Positions 35,501 through 46,314 of a stretch of DNA of 64,000 bases are shown here, in pieces. The notes beneath the pieces were generated by a model. The model was given only the letters and a program-made list of their open reading frames with translations. It was not told where the DNA came from and ran no database searches. The first letter of the stretch is position 1. Each line of letters starts with the position of its first letter. The stretch is taken from NCBI GenBank assembly GCA_018902385.1, contig JABSSW010000047.1:248001-312000 (forward strand), given 5' to 3'. The DNA is from Physcia stellaris (Eukaryota; Ascomycota; Lecanoromycetes; Caliciales; Physciaceae). Position numbers and translations under genes: made by a program.

Positions 35501-38500
35501 TTGATTCACTATTGACTTTGCACGAATTTCAGAAAATTTTGAACGTTCAGTTTTTATCTAATGCACGTCAATCAATTCGCTCGATTGATTCGCTATTGAC
35601 ATATAGTTTCAGAAAATTCTGAACGTTCGCGTATTATTTGAAATTTCATGCTTCTGCATGATTCTGTTGCTAATTCGCAATTGAAAAAATTTCGAAAATG
35701 ATGCGAAATGCGACGACTTTTCGCAAGCATTTTCGTCTTTTTGCATTCAATTGAAATGCAATGTTGAGTTGTATTCTTGATATTCATGCGACAATTGCAT
35801 TTCACAATTTCGAATCTATACATTCGATGCGATGACGACAATTCGCAACGACGATTTCGTGACTTCTTGTTTTCTTGAAATAAAAAAAAAAACGTAAATC
35901 TTAATGATATTTTTCAAAAAATTCTGTCAATGTTTTTGCAACGATGATCAACAATTACGAAACGTATATTTTTTTCTTTTTTTTGCGAAATCGTTCGTTT
36001 TTCCGGAAGCTTGCGTCATTGTTCGATTTGAAACAACGATTTCTAGACGATTTCGACAGAAAAATACGATTGACGAGAGAAAACAACAATATTCTGATGT
36101 TACAAGTTTTCAAATGTTGTGATTTTCGACTTTTTCGTCTTTTCGTCTTTTCGAAATTCAACGATCAATGCAACAATCGATTGAATATCATTGATTCATC
36201 GAATATGATCAATTGCGAACGTTTGTTTTTCAAATGATTGATCAATTCATTCAGCGTCGAATAGTTTTTTTGCGCGTGAATTGATTAAAACGTCGATTGT
36301 TTGCATCGTAATGTTGATATCTTGAATTGAAACTGACAATTTAACTTTGTTGCATGCGTTTTGCATGATGATTGTATCGCATGCGTTTTGCATTATAATT
36401 GAAATGATCGTACAGATTTGAAAAATCTTCTTTTTGCATTGATTTTCACGATTTTCGCAGCGACAATGAAATCAAACTGTCGAGTATATGTGACGCATAA
36501 TCTGTACAGATTCGCATTCAACGTTGTTTCAAAGCAATAAGTGAAAATAACGTGATTGCATTGAGCAGATTAAAAAAATAATACTTGATTGAAATGATCG
36601 TGACAAATTCGAAAAATCGTTTTGTTGCATTAATTGTTGCATGCGACGACGACGACGAAATCTGTTTGTTTGATTTGCACGATTCAAATTTTTTGATTAA
36701 CAATATTGCATCGTCAAAAAACGATTAAAAATTAAAATCATATTTCAAATGTCTGATATGATGATTTGAACGAAATCAACATGATTCGAAATTGTATGTT
36801 TCAATATCACATGCGTTTTTTTTTCAAAATCATATTCTGTACATTTCGCAATTGAATATTCACATTGTTTTTGATCGTACGTGTTTTGACAACGTCAACA
36901 GACAAATCGATTGCTTGTTGATTGAAATGTACGTTCAAATCTCGATCGTTTTTTCGTTCACTGACACGAAAATATAACGAATCGTGTTTTACATGATCAT
37001 CGACATCTCGAAATCTGAACATTTTGTTTGCAATAGACATTCATTTCTTGTTGCGTGCGTCAGTTGTTTTTTATACGAAACATTCACGATCGATTTCATC
37101 ATAGCGACAAAAATTTTGAAAGAAAATTTTTTTCAGAACGATGAAATTCAGAACGCGTTATTCTTCAAATAATTCGACTTTCGAAAAAATTCGACAACGC
37201 ATCAAGCGATGCGATTTTCGATGATTGATAATCAAGAAAAATATGACAGTGAATTTGCATTTCGCAACGATTAATTTTTGTGACGTTGAATCGTCATTGA
37301 CATTTCGAAAATATTTCAGATGTTTCATTTAACATGACGATTTCATTGACTTTTTGTTCATATAATTTGATCGTAACAAATTCAAAAAATGTGTCAATCG
37401 AATGAAATAAACGAAAGATGATTGAATTGCTTTCAACGAGCATATTTCGATGCAAAGAATGCGAATTCGAATTTTTGATTTTGAATCAATTTTGTCGAAA
37501 AATCAAATCGATTAATATGATGAAACAGTCAATGTCTTTTGCAAAAATTCGTTTTTGATTAATTGACTATCTTTCTGATTTGACGAGTATATGTTTTTCT
37601 GCTTGATTTATTATTTGTTGTTTTTTTGATCGATAAACACGCTTTTTCGAAATCGTGTTATCTGTCGTCAAGTCATTGTAACAAATTCACTAAAAAATAT
37701 GTCGTTGTAACAAACTCACTAGAGAATATGTCGTTGTAACAAATTCATTAAAAATAATTGATACATGTTGTATTGATGTGATTTCTAATACGTTTTTTCG
37801 AATCGTATTGCTTTCGTTTTTTTGATTTTTTTTGTTTCGTTTTCGATTTTCTCGATTTAATTTCGTGAAAATTTGATATGACGATTATTTATCAATCGCT
37901 AATGCGATCGCAATTATTTCTTCGCTGATCGTTAATTTCGATTTTCTTTTTTCGCGTTATATTCGATATCAATGATAAAATGTTTTAAATCAAAATTCAA
38001 CAATGATTTGAACGCAAAGCGTTTCGAACAACGATATTCGATTTTGAATGTGTTGACGACGTTAAATTATCTTGACGCATGTTTTGCGTGTAATGTACGT
38101 ATTTTGCAAAATTCGCATGAAGACGTTTTGATTATCATTTGCTGAATTGCAAACAGATTCGATGAATTCTGAATATGATAAAAATTGATTGAAAACATTG
38201 CTGTTTTTTTGCTAATATTGAATTCGATGAGTTTTAGACGATTCAGATTGAAAAAGTATTTTCGTCTGTTCGCAGAATATAGTTGTTGAGATTTAGAATT
38301 TTGATATGTTGATTGAGATTTTTCGCTTTTTGCGATGTTTGATTTCGAATTTCGTGATGATCATTTCGTGCGCTTTACGAGATTTATTTCGAATTGATGT
38401 AAAAAGATTGAATCGTGTCAAAAACACTTTTTTGAATCAAACATCGTATTATTGTTTCACGCGTTGACATGCAATGAAAAAAAAAATTGACGATGAAGAT

Positions 38501-38698
38501 TTCGCAAATTTTTGAATGCGAATAGAATTGAATTTTCGATGATGTTTTCAATGAAGTTTTTCGATGATTATTAATTGCTGCGAAACGATCACAGATTTCA
38601 TATGATTTGAGTTTTTTGATCTTGATTCGTACGAAATAAATTGTATAACGATTTTAATCGAGAAATGCAAATCGTGATGATTATAACAGCGATTCGAA

Positions 38699-39059
38699 TG
38701 TAAAATTTTTTTTTTGAAAGACTGATTTGTATGCATCAATTGATTAGAATTAGAATTACAATTTAACGTGCTTGTTATTCAGACGAATCGCTGCTTCATC
38801 AAAAACAAAATTCGTGATTTATTATGTATTCGACGATTCTTTATCGAAATTTTCAACGATTATCGCATATCGTTAATAATTGATTTATTCGTGACTTTTA
38901 TCGTTCACGAAATTAGAATTTATGAAATTTTTCTGATTACATCATTCGGCGCATGAAAGTTTGCTCACTAAAATTTGAATCAAGATTTGAAAATCGTTTA
39001 CTCGTTTTTGATTTGAATCGTTGCAAATCGTTTACTCGATTTTGATTTGAATCGTTACA
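38699..39059. repeat. Right LTR of the nested retrotransposon
   Basis: About 361 bp, TG...CA ends, same orientation as the left LTR and followed directly by the ATTTT target duplication. Confidence 0.9.
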
Positions 39060-39226
39060 ATTTTGTTGCAAACGCAACAATTCAATCATTTTGATTTCAA
39101 AATAATTTTCACAATTTATCATTTAATCGCGATCGATATCAAAACATTGAACGTCATTTGAACGTTAAATTTAATCAACATATGTCATACAACAATGTAT
39201 CATGATTTTGAAAAATCGAAATCGTT

Positions 39227-40425
39227 TTGAATGTTTTCAAAAATCGATTATTTTCGTTTATTAATTTTGAAAATCATTTTGCAATCGACGAATCAACAAT
39301 CGAATTTCATGATCGTATGAATAACAAATTTCGTTTTTCACACAAATCAGCAAAAAAGAATTTCGTTTTATACAATTTGATCAATAATAAAAGCATTTTA
39401 CACGATTTCATGATGATGAAATTTCGCGATGATTTCGAAAATTACAAAAAAAATATCACGATTAATATATTTTCAAAAACGATTCGAAAACGCAAAAAAA
39501 ACATTATTGAAATCATTGTTATGAAAATTCATTTTGCATTTACGAAAAAAATAATATATATTTTTTGCGAACGAATTATATGCGATTTTCGTTATCAACA
39601 TTTTGTTTGTTTCATCGACAATTTTTTCACGAATTTTCATTTCGTCAAAGTTTTTTTGATTTTCAATGTCGATATTTGTGACATTGTACGAAACAACGCA
39701 TTTGATATATCATTAAAATTGAAAAAAATAATTGTTGCAAACAAATCACAATTGAATTTAAAACAATGAATACATCGAATTGTGAACGAATTGATCAATT
39801 GTTTCGTTTGAAAAAATTTCGAACGAAATCACATGATTTTATTTGTTATTATTGCATATATTTCACAAACAAACGAGCAAATATCACGAAAAATTCGATT
39901 CACGATCGATACATTTTTTCGAAACGATTTCAATAAAATCGTCGTCAAACAATTTATTATTGCAATGCAATACAATTTTCATATGAGTCATGTGAATCGT
40001 GCAAATCAATTTCGAAATGAATTAACGATATCACGATTCGAACAACGCAAATGAACGAAACGAATGATCGAATATATGATGAATTCGATCAATATCAATG
40101 CATATATCGTTTGAAATTATCATCAATCACAGAAAAATTTCGATCATCGAAATCGACGTGTATTTATTCAAAAATTGATTGATGAATTTTTACGAAATTC
40201 AAATATCATATATCAATCGTCAAAGTGTGTCAAATCGACGTATTGTAAATGAAATGATTGTTCGATCAATTTTCACACGAAATTTCGAAAACGTCAAACA
40301 TTCAATTTCAAAAATGTCAATATACAACATTGTTCGAATCGTAAAACGTTTGATTATTGTATAACATGTAAAATAAATTTATGCGTATCATTTGAATGCT
40401 TCAAAATTTATCATGAATCGAAAAA
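39227..40425 (+). pseudogene. Decayed piggyBac transposase (DDE_Tnp_1_7 type)
   Basis: The frame at 39227-39769 reads HFAIDESTIEFHDRM (first catalytic aspartate, family form AIDE), then FIDNFFTNFHFVKVF (second aspartate, family DNFFT) and DIVRNN (family GTVR-N). The next frame (39833-40054) has YNFHMSHVNRANQFR, the counterpart of the family YN-HM-GVD-ADQLR block, and RFEQR. A later frame near 40370-40420 shows C..C...LC....CF..YH spacing, the C-terminal cysteine-rich domain. Glycine, proline and tryptophan are missing throughout, as expected if GGN, CCN and TGG codons were mutated. Stops separate the frames, and the N-terminal part lies left of the nested insertion and was not recovered. Confidence 0.8.
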
Positions 40426-40619
40426 AATGTCATACGAATGTTTTGATCAATAGAAAAATTTGAAAACGTTTCGAAACACTTGAAAATAATTTAATGATTT
40501 CAAACGAATTTCGAATATAATCATATTTCAATTATTGAATGTTTATATATTATCGAACTTTTTGACTGAACTATACACATATACACGTAAATTTGATGAA
40601 ATAATGATGATTGAAGTGA

Positions 40620-40676
40620 GGAAGGAAAGATCGCGTGAAAACACGCTAAATTTCACTAATTGGATGCGGAGGGGAT
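40620..40676 (-). repeat. Right terminal inverted repeat of the piggyBac-type element
   Basis: Reverse complement of the left arm, with the outer 38 bp exact. It sits at the abrupt return to ordinary composition. Confidence 0.85.
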
Positions 40677-41664
40677 CGGCTACTTCACATCTACGAGCAC
40701 CCCCAGACACTGCGCAATGAGATCATAACTTTTGTGGCAATGGCCTATCCTACTCTTTGAAAGAGGAATTTCAGAAGTAATTGGTAATTGAACAAGTGAT
40801 GCTGGTGAACAACATAATGCAAGAACGAGCCGGATGAATTGTCGGAGAAGAGGGTGGAAGGCTGAAGGGTAACAAGGATACGAATGGAGACCATAGATCG
40901 AGAGTTTCGGGGGATGAAGGGATAGTGGATCACGAGAGGATCAAATGAAGGATCGAGAAAGTCATTACAACAGGCTTCAAGCATAGCAAGAAAGATGGTA
41001 CGTAGGAAGGCAAATTCAGATATAGACAGTGGTGTCGAAGAAACTCCGAGTGAGGACCCGTTACACCTGCGCCCTAGGAGGGAAGCCATGCTTCGCACCT
41101 TCAACGTATGCGAGATGAATCGACTGCTGGAGACTTAAACTCTTAGTTCAATCGAGGAAGGAGTATAGTCCTGGACAGATCATTTGCTCATCCCTTTCTA
41201 GTGGAGAAGAGAAGAAGCTCCACCATCAAGCAACTCTACTGGAAGGACTCACCGCTCTATCATCTCTTGCTCCTGCGCCTGTTCCTGAATGCGTACTCGC
41301 GGTACTTGAGCTTTTGAAATTGGATCACAACCATGAAGGGTCATGGTTCGATGAGTCGCCAAGAGCGAAAATAATCATTGGCGGTAAGGTTTGAAACCAT
41401 GAGATGCAAATCGTCGCGCTCTCGTCAATCTCCCTGTATCCAAAATGTGAGAGTGGTCTTGTGAGGCTCCGCGGACCCAGAATCTGTGCGATCTATCTTA
41501 GTGTTGGGCGGCTGTCGCAAATCGCGTGACATAAATTTCTTTCTTGAAGTTATTTACCTCAGCCGCATGACTACATACTCTCAAGCTGGAGTTGGGATGA
41601 AAAAGGTAATTTCAAGGCTGTGGGCTCTTGTGTCTGGTCAATCATTTTCGAAAGGAATAGAAAC
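40677..41664. other. Intergenic, right flank of the transposon block
   Basis: Ordinary composition. The minus-strand frame at 40745-41104 has no recognised motif. No RNA gene or repeat is seen. Confidence 0.4.
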
Positions 41665-42868
41665 ATGACAGTATGCGGGCAACTGTTATTATACTTAACC
41701 ACATGGGCTCTCAGTGCGAACTGCTCTGTGCTGCAAAAGCCAGCAGATATCTCGCAGTCAACTCCGAGTAATTGCAATGTTCTCTGGATCCCCAATACAA
41801 ATATGTACGTTTGAGTTCCTCACGGCAGCCCGCTCCTGCCAGAACCCTCTTTGTAGTGATATTCAACAACTTACCCAACCAAGAACCGCAGCACCAATAT
41901 CATGGCAGCCAGAACTCCGACCAGCCACCTTCGCCGTCGATTTCCGATACACCAACGTCCGCGACCTAACCAAATTCGATGTCTGGCTCGGGATCGTAGC
42001 CAATCTAGTCCACATCTCCTTGAATCCTTGGAATCTGGAGATTCCAAGGAACATCAATTTCCCCGTTGAACACAATGTCGAGATGAGGATCGTAAAGTCT
42101 GTCCACCCTCCGCGATTTCAGACCAAAAGCCTGGTGTGGACCTTGCAGGAGCTTTTCGAGGAATATAACAGCCGTGGTCTGTACGCTAGCGCCAGCTTCG
42201 TGGCGCGAATCGATGGTGCACCACTGGGGTTTGGATCGATTAGAAGTACTTTGCAATCTGAGCCAAGAATGCAGCGGAATGTTTCGGTCTCGGCAGTGCT
42301 TGATAGCGTACCCGCTGATAAGACATCGTTGATCGATGAAGTTGCTTCTTTAGTTATACCGTCGTCTTCTACGACAAGTTCATCCCTACTCAATCACGAG
42401 ACAGCCGCCCATCTTGGACGCCGTGGTCTTGATGTCCGTCTCTATTATCAACCGAACGGAAAAATCTTCTCAGCTCTCGGTTTCATGGATTCGATCATCT
42501 ACTTCATCGGCCTGGCCGCCAACAGAGATCCTAAGACAACGACTACCAAACTAGCAAGGACCTACAATTTCAACGAAGGGTATTTCATCGAGATTTCCTC
42601 CATCGACGAAGATAATGAAATTGAGGTGGGGAGGCTTATTGAAGTTCTGGGACGACTGCCCGCTCAAATGTATGAAGAACGAGTTGGTGGTAGGTGGGCC
42701 GAGCTAGGGGGAGTTATTAAGTTTGATGGTGTGAATGTTGGCAGGGTTTTAGTTCAGCAAGGCACCCTTGGGACAGCTCCGAGCTCCAACCCAGTGAATG
42801 GGCAGCCAGTAACCAATGAGGTTGGAACGGGAGGCTGTGTGCATCCAGCGAACACTTTCATTTTTTGA
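41665..42868 (+). CDS. Secreted protein of unknown function, 2 exons
   Basis: I do not recognise the family. ATG 41665 begins a signal peptide (MTVCGQLLLYLTTWALSANC). Exon 1 (41665-41804) joins exon 2 (41884-42868) through a 79-nt intron with a GTACGT donor; total 374 residues in phase. The mature part contains FAVDFRYTNVRDLTKFDVWLG, PRFQTKSLVWTLQELFEEYN, a serine/threonine-rich stretch (SSSTTSSS) and a C-terminal VGRVLVQQGTLG. Cysteines are few, so this is not a typical small cysteine-rich effector. No membrane span follows the signal. The gene is the nearest one right of the transposon block. Exon 2 alone is a long open frame with normal codon use, so I think it is real. Confidence 0.68.
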
Positions 42869-44744
42869 AAGATGTCGTGAGTCGCTACAGCTTAAACTTC
42901 AATTTTTGTGTCGGAAAATTAGAAATAAAATCAAAGGTTTGAGAATAAAAAGTCTTCGGCTGGCACTCGTCTGATTAGATGGAAGAGAGATATTTGATCC
43001 ATTTCCCGCTGTATGACGAAGGCTGATATTTCTGAGTGAATTTGTCGGAATTTTAGGTGTACATACGGAATTCTAATCGAATGGTGTTCCACTATCGTCC
43101 AAAGCATTTTCGAATGAGACAAATGACGAAAGGGAGAATTGCCTAACTCAATATATCTCAAGATCTTGTCGGGCAATGGTCCATGGTACAACGTTGAAAA
43201 TACATCGTTGCGCAAGGCTTAGGGTCACTGTATCCCAGCGCTGATGAACTTACTTCATGGCTGACGTCCGACTCCGAGCGCCCCCTTCTGTTTCACAGCA
43301 TGGCACTCGAGCAATGGACTCGGTATGGAGACCGGCCGAGAAAGAGACTAGAGACAACTCGCAGCACTTCTGTACCCGATCACAGGTCCAGTCGACCATC
43401 GATCAATGACCTAGACTCACAAGCCGATGGCCGGGATTCTTGGAGTATTAATCGATCAGCCGATCTCTGACTTCATAATCCCATGGTATCGTCTCTTAAG
43501 TACAGCATGCTGGATTGTCTATATGTTCGTAGCCGACTTCGCAAACAAGGCCATGGCATATCCCAAAGACAGGATCTTTGCGAAACGTCATGCAAGCTCC
43601 ACGTCGCCATATCGACATGTCCTTCATCAAGCGAGCATTGGTATTGCCTCTCGGTTGCGACAGATATGCGTGCATACGTCACTATCATAAGAGCCAACTT
43701 TTCTGGAATGATAAGATTTGTGGCAGGTCTGTTGTGATAATGCATGTGAGGTCAACCGCGGGCCCGCTGGATAGACAATGAGCCTGCTGCATGGCCCCCT
43801 CTCGGACAACTCCATGGTAAAGCATGAACAACAAATGCAGTATTGAGCTATAGCCTGTGTGTTTGAGCGATCGTTAAGAGACAGAAGAAACCGCAATCAA
43901 ATGACTGATCAGCCAACAAGTGCTTGATTTGTAGATAATAGCTCGATAAACCGCAGCAAAAGCAGTGGACTTGCCGTTGGTTGATCGATGACCATGAAGT
44001 GCATGAACCGGAACAAGCAATGATCCAGATGTGGCATATGGTCAAGAAAAGAATGAGGAGAACTTGCAGCATGTGGGCAAAAATTTATTGACAAGCGCAC
44101 GAATAAAAGTTGCGGAACGTCAATTATGTCATCATAGAGGCATGGAAGATGGCAAATTTGGAACCACAAGTGCTTGCAGCGCTGGTCGAGTTATGAAGAT
44201 AGAGGAGGAAGCATCTGGGGACAGTGTTCGCGCCAGAGAATAGGTTTCTCGTGGGAAAGTTTTGCTTGGGAAATGGCTGGCTGCCCTTCCCCGCTCCCCA
44301 CAAAATGACTGAGATACATCACTTAGCTTTACAAGTCCTTGTTTAACATGATGCACGTATGCAGATTTGCTGCATGAGTACCCAGCCTTTCCCCGCTCGC
44401 CAAAAATTCTCAAGGTACTTGATTCCGTATGGTAAGTTTGTAGGAGGGTTGGAATGGATGATCTCGGTACGACCAAACTTGTGGGATCACTGTCTGGTCG
44501 ATTATTGGCCAAATTTGCAACGAGTCCAATCATATCTGTAGAGTTGCGGGGCATGCGAATGCGTGAAGAAGTAGAAATGTGGAGGTGTGGCGATACAGAG
44601 GCGTGAAGATGTGGAGACTGTGGGCGGAGAAGTCTTGCCTTCCCTGGAAGCTGTAGGTGCGTGAACCATGGCTAGTGCTTTATGGCCCGTACTTCTGAGG
44701 TCATGCGCACACCAGGTCATGACATTAGTGACGTGGAACTCGAG
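42869..44744. other. Intergenic, about 1.9 kb, no gene recognised
   Basis: Many short overlapping frames on both strands, none convincing. TTTCCCCGCTC motifs recur near 44290 and 44390. Confidence 0.4.
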
Positions 44745-44750
44745 TATAAA
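44745..44750 (+). promoter_or_regulatory. TATA box of the knottin-like gene
   Basis: TATAAA lies 151 bp upstream of the start codon at 44896, within a CTCGAGTATAAAG context. A pyrimidine- and A-rich leader follows. Confidence 0.5.
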
Positions 44751-44895
44751 GCTTCCTGTTCCCCGCCGACTTCTTTAAGTCCAGTACATCTTCCTCGCCA
44801 GTGGACAGAGAAGACCAGGTCCGACATCACTATCACTCAATCCCAGAACCTACACCTCCCCACGTAGCACACTAGAATCGCTGTTCCTCTACATC

Positions 44896-45308
44896 ATGAA
44901 GCTCCATAGCCTCATTAGTCTGCCCATGGCTTTCACGCTCACCCTCGCTAGGCCCCCTTTTCAGTTCGAACTCGAAGATCCACACATAGCCTGTGAAGGG
45001 GTTGGCCAGAAATGTAACGGGTTTCGTTCATGCTGCGAACCACTCGTTTGCACGGGAGCAGCTTTCAAGCGGACCTGTGAAGAGTCGGATATAGGATGTA
45101 CACGCGAAGGGAGAGACTGTTCCGACTTGACAAACTGCTGCGAAGGTCTATCCTGTCAAGGCGCTGCATTCCATAGGACCTGTACCAAAACCAGTATGTG
45201 CTGCATCTTTTGCAGCCCTGATGCTAAGACTGTGACTGACTGAGACTAGGTGGGAAAGGGCTGTCGGCTGAATCCATTACTATCAATGTAGAAATCGAGA
45301 GCGAGTAA
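44896..45308 (+). CDS. Small secreted protein with two tandem knottin-type cysteine modules, 2 exons
   Basis: Exons 44896-45193 and 45250-45308, joined by a 56-nt intron (GTATGT donor, TGACTGAC branch, CTAG acceptor), give 118 residues. Without splicing the frame stops at 45243 and would give 115 residues. A signal peptide covers about residues 1-18. Cysteines at 33, 40, 46, 47, 52, 61 and at 68, 75, 81, 82, 87, 96 form two modules with identical spacing C-x6-C-x5-CC-x4-C-x8-C, the inhibitor-cystine-knot pattern. The modules also share GAAF.RTC at their ends, so they arose by internal duplication. Function is unknown; in plant- or insect-associated fungi such proteins may be effectors or antimicrobial, which is only inference here. 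Confidence 0.82.
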
Positions 45309-45792
45309 AGATGTGATCGACGGGTCGAGAAAGCCCTTATGGGCATAGTTTCGGAGAGTATTGGAGCGGTGTGGTTGGACATAACAGTATGGCGGGAAGG
45401 GCGTGGTCTGACATTTTTGTTACTTTATGAACTGCGATTAACACCTCATGTTGTTGACGATGACCTGAGTGGACCACAGTAGTAAAGTTTGCGCCTCAGA
45501 ATCGCGCACGCTTTTGTTCTCTCCTTTGTTGCTTTTGCGTTGGAGTATGAGGCGCTTCCTCTTGGTACACTTCGATATCCCGGAGTGGGTATCCTTTTCT
45601 CCGTGTTGTCCAGCTCCCTATCTTGCTTGGCAGAACTTATCTTCATTACCGGCCATTGTCGATGCTCCTGCTGTACGACTTTGTGCCAAGAGCCCTTGGG
45701 CCGTTGGAACAGTGGCTAAGCGCAGGGTATTCTAGGCTCATTGTTTGGTGCCGCCTCGTTGATCAATTGATAGTGACATAATCCTACAAATC
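45309..45792. other. Intergenic between the knottin-like gene and the helicase remnant
   Basis: The frames at 45469-45735 and 45489-45719 overlap in different phases and have no recognised motif. Nothing else is seen. Confidence 0.4.
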
Positions 45793-46311
45793 TCAGTGGA
45801 CCGGGAGCGACAACGACCACCCCTTTAAATACTGAATGTTTTCTTCAAGAAAGCCTGAACTTCCGAAGGCTCCCTTGTTCAATTCCCCAAGATGCTCGAC
45901 TTTGAGTCCCGCAAGAGCTTCTGCCCTGCTTAGTGCAGAACAGGCAAGTCGATTTTCAAGATCTCTTTCAAGATTCACGCTGACTCTGTCAAGATTCATG
46001 CTTCGCGCTTTGTGGATGGTCGTCGCCCATGCTTGGATCAATGGGACCTGATTTCGTGATAATAGACTCCAAGGTTTCTTATTTCCGTACTCGTTAATCG
46101 TTACTTGTGGGAGAATGCGTCTTACTGTCAGGTCGAGGGATCGGACGACTGGCCAAAGCTTATTCTGCCTAGTGTCAAAAGGTTCGTCTTTCGATACAGC
46201 CTCAAAACCTATTACAACCCCTTGACTTCCGTTGACAAGCCTGTTTGACAGGTTGAAGAGGAGAAAGACAACTGTGCCCTCTCGTAGCTCAACTTCTTGT
46301 TCGAGACGATG
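45793..46311 (-). pseudogene. PIF1-like DNA helicase, C-terminal remnant
   Basis: An open stretch of 172 codons with no ATG near its upstream end reads RLVNGSQGVVIGF, WPVVRSLDL, RNQVPLIQAWATTIHKARS, MNLDRVSVNLE and CSALSRAEALAGLKV. These match, in order, the PIF1 family blocks NGSRGVVVGF, AWATTIHKSQG, LDRV and YVALSRA. Several otherwise invariant residues are altered (KARS for KSQG, CSALSRA for YVALSRA). An in-frame TAG at 46312-46314 precedes it, and the Walker motifs are not found upstream. I read it as a degenerate fragment of a PIF1 gene or of a Helitron-type helicase; the two cannot be told apart from this piece. Confidence 0.72.
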
Positions 46312-46314
46312 CTA

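Larger units (their letters stand above)
32139..39059. mobile_element. LTR retrotransposon fossil, 6.9 kb, nested in the piggyBac-type element
   Basis: Two direct repeats of about 361 bp, each starting TG and ending CA, bound the element, and the 5-bp duplication ATTTT flanks it on both sides (32134-32138 and 39060-39064). The LTRs differ at about 8 percent of sites, all transitions, so divergence reflects the mutator rather than time and gives no clock. The 6.2 kb internal region is broken in every frame many times over. I cannot recognise gag or pol domains by eye, so Gypsy versus Copia is undecided. It inserted after the piggyBac-type element and is therefore the younger of the two. Confidence 0.88.
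31599..40676. mobile_element. piggyBac-family DNA transposon, heavily mutated, interrupted by an LTR retrotransposon
   Basis: Terminal inverted repeats of 38 exact bases (31599-31636 and the complement ending at 40676, starting ATCCCCTCCGCATCC) continue imperfectly for about 20 bp more. Removing the nested 6.9 kb element leaves about 2.15 kb, the size of a compact piggyBac element. Right of the insertion, plus-strand frames match the family transposase in order (see the pseudogene entry). I did not find the TTAA target duplication that piggyBac elements usually leave, so the exact ends may have decayed or been recombined. The interior is saturated with transitions and cannot be active. Confidence 0.8.
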
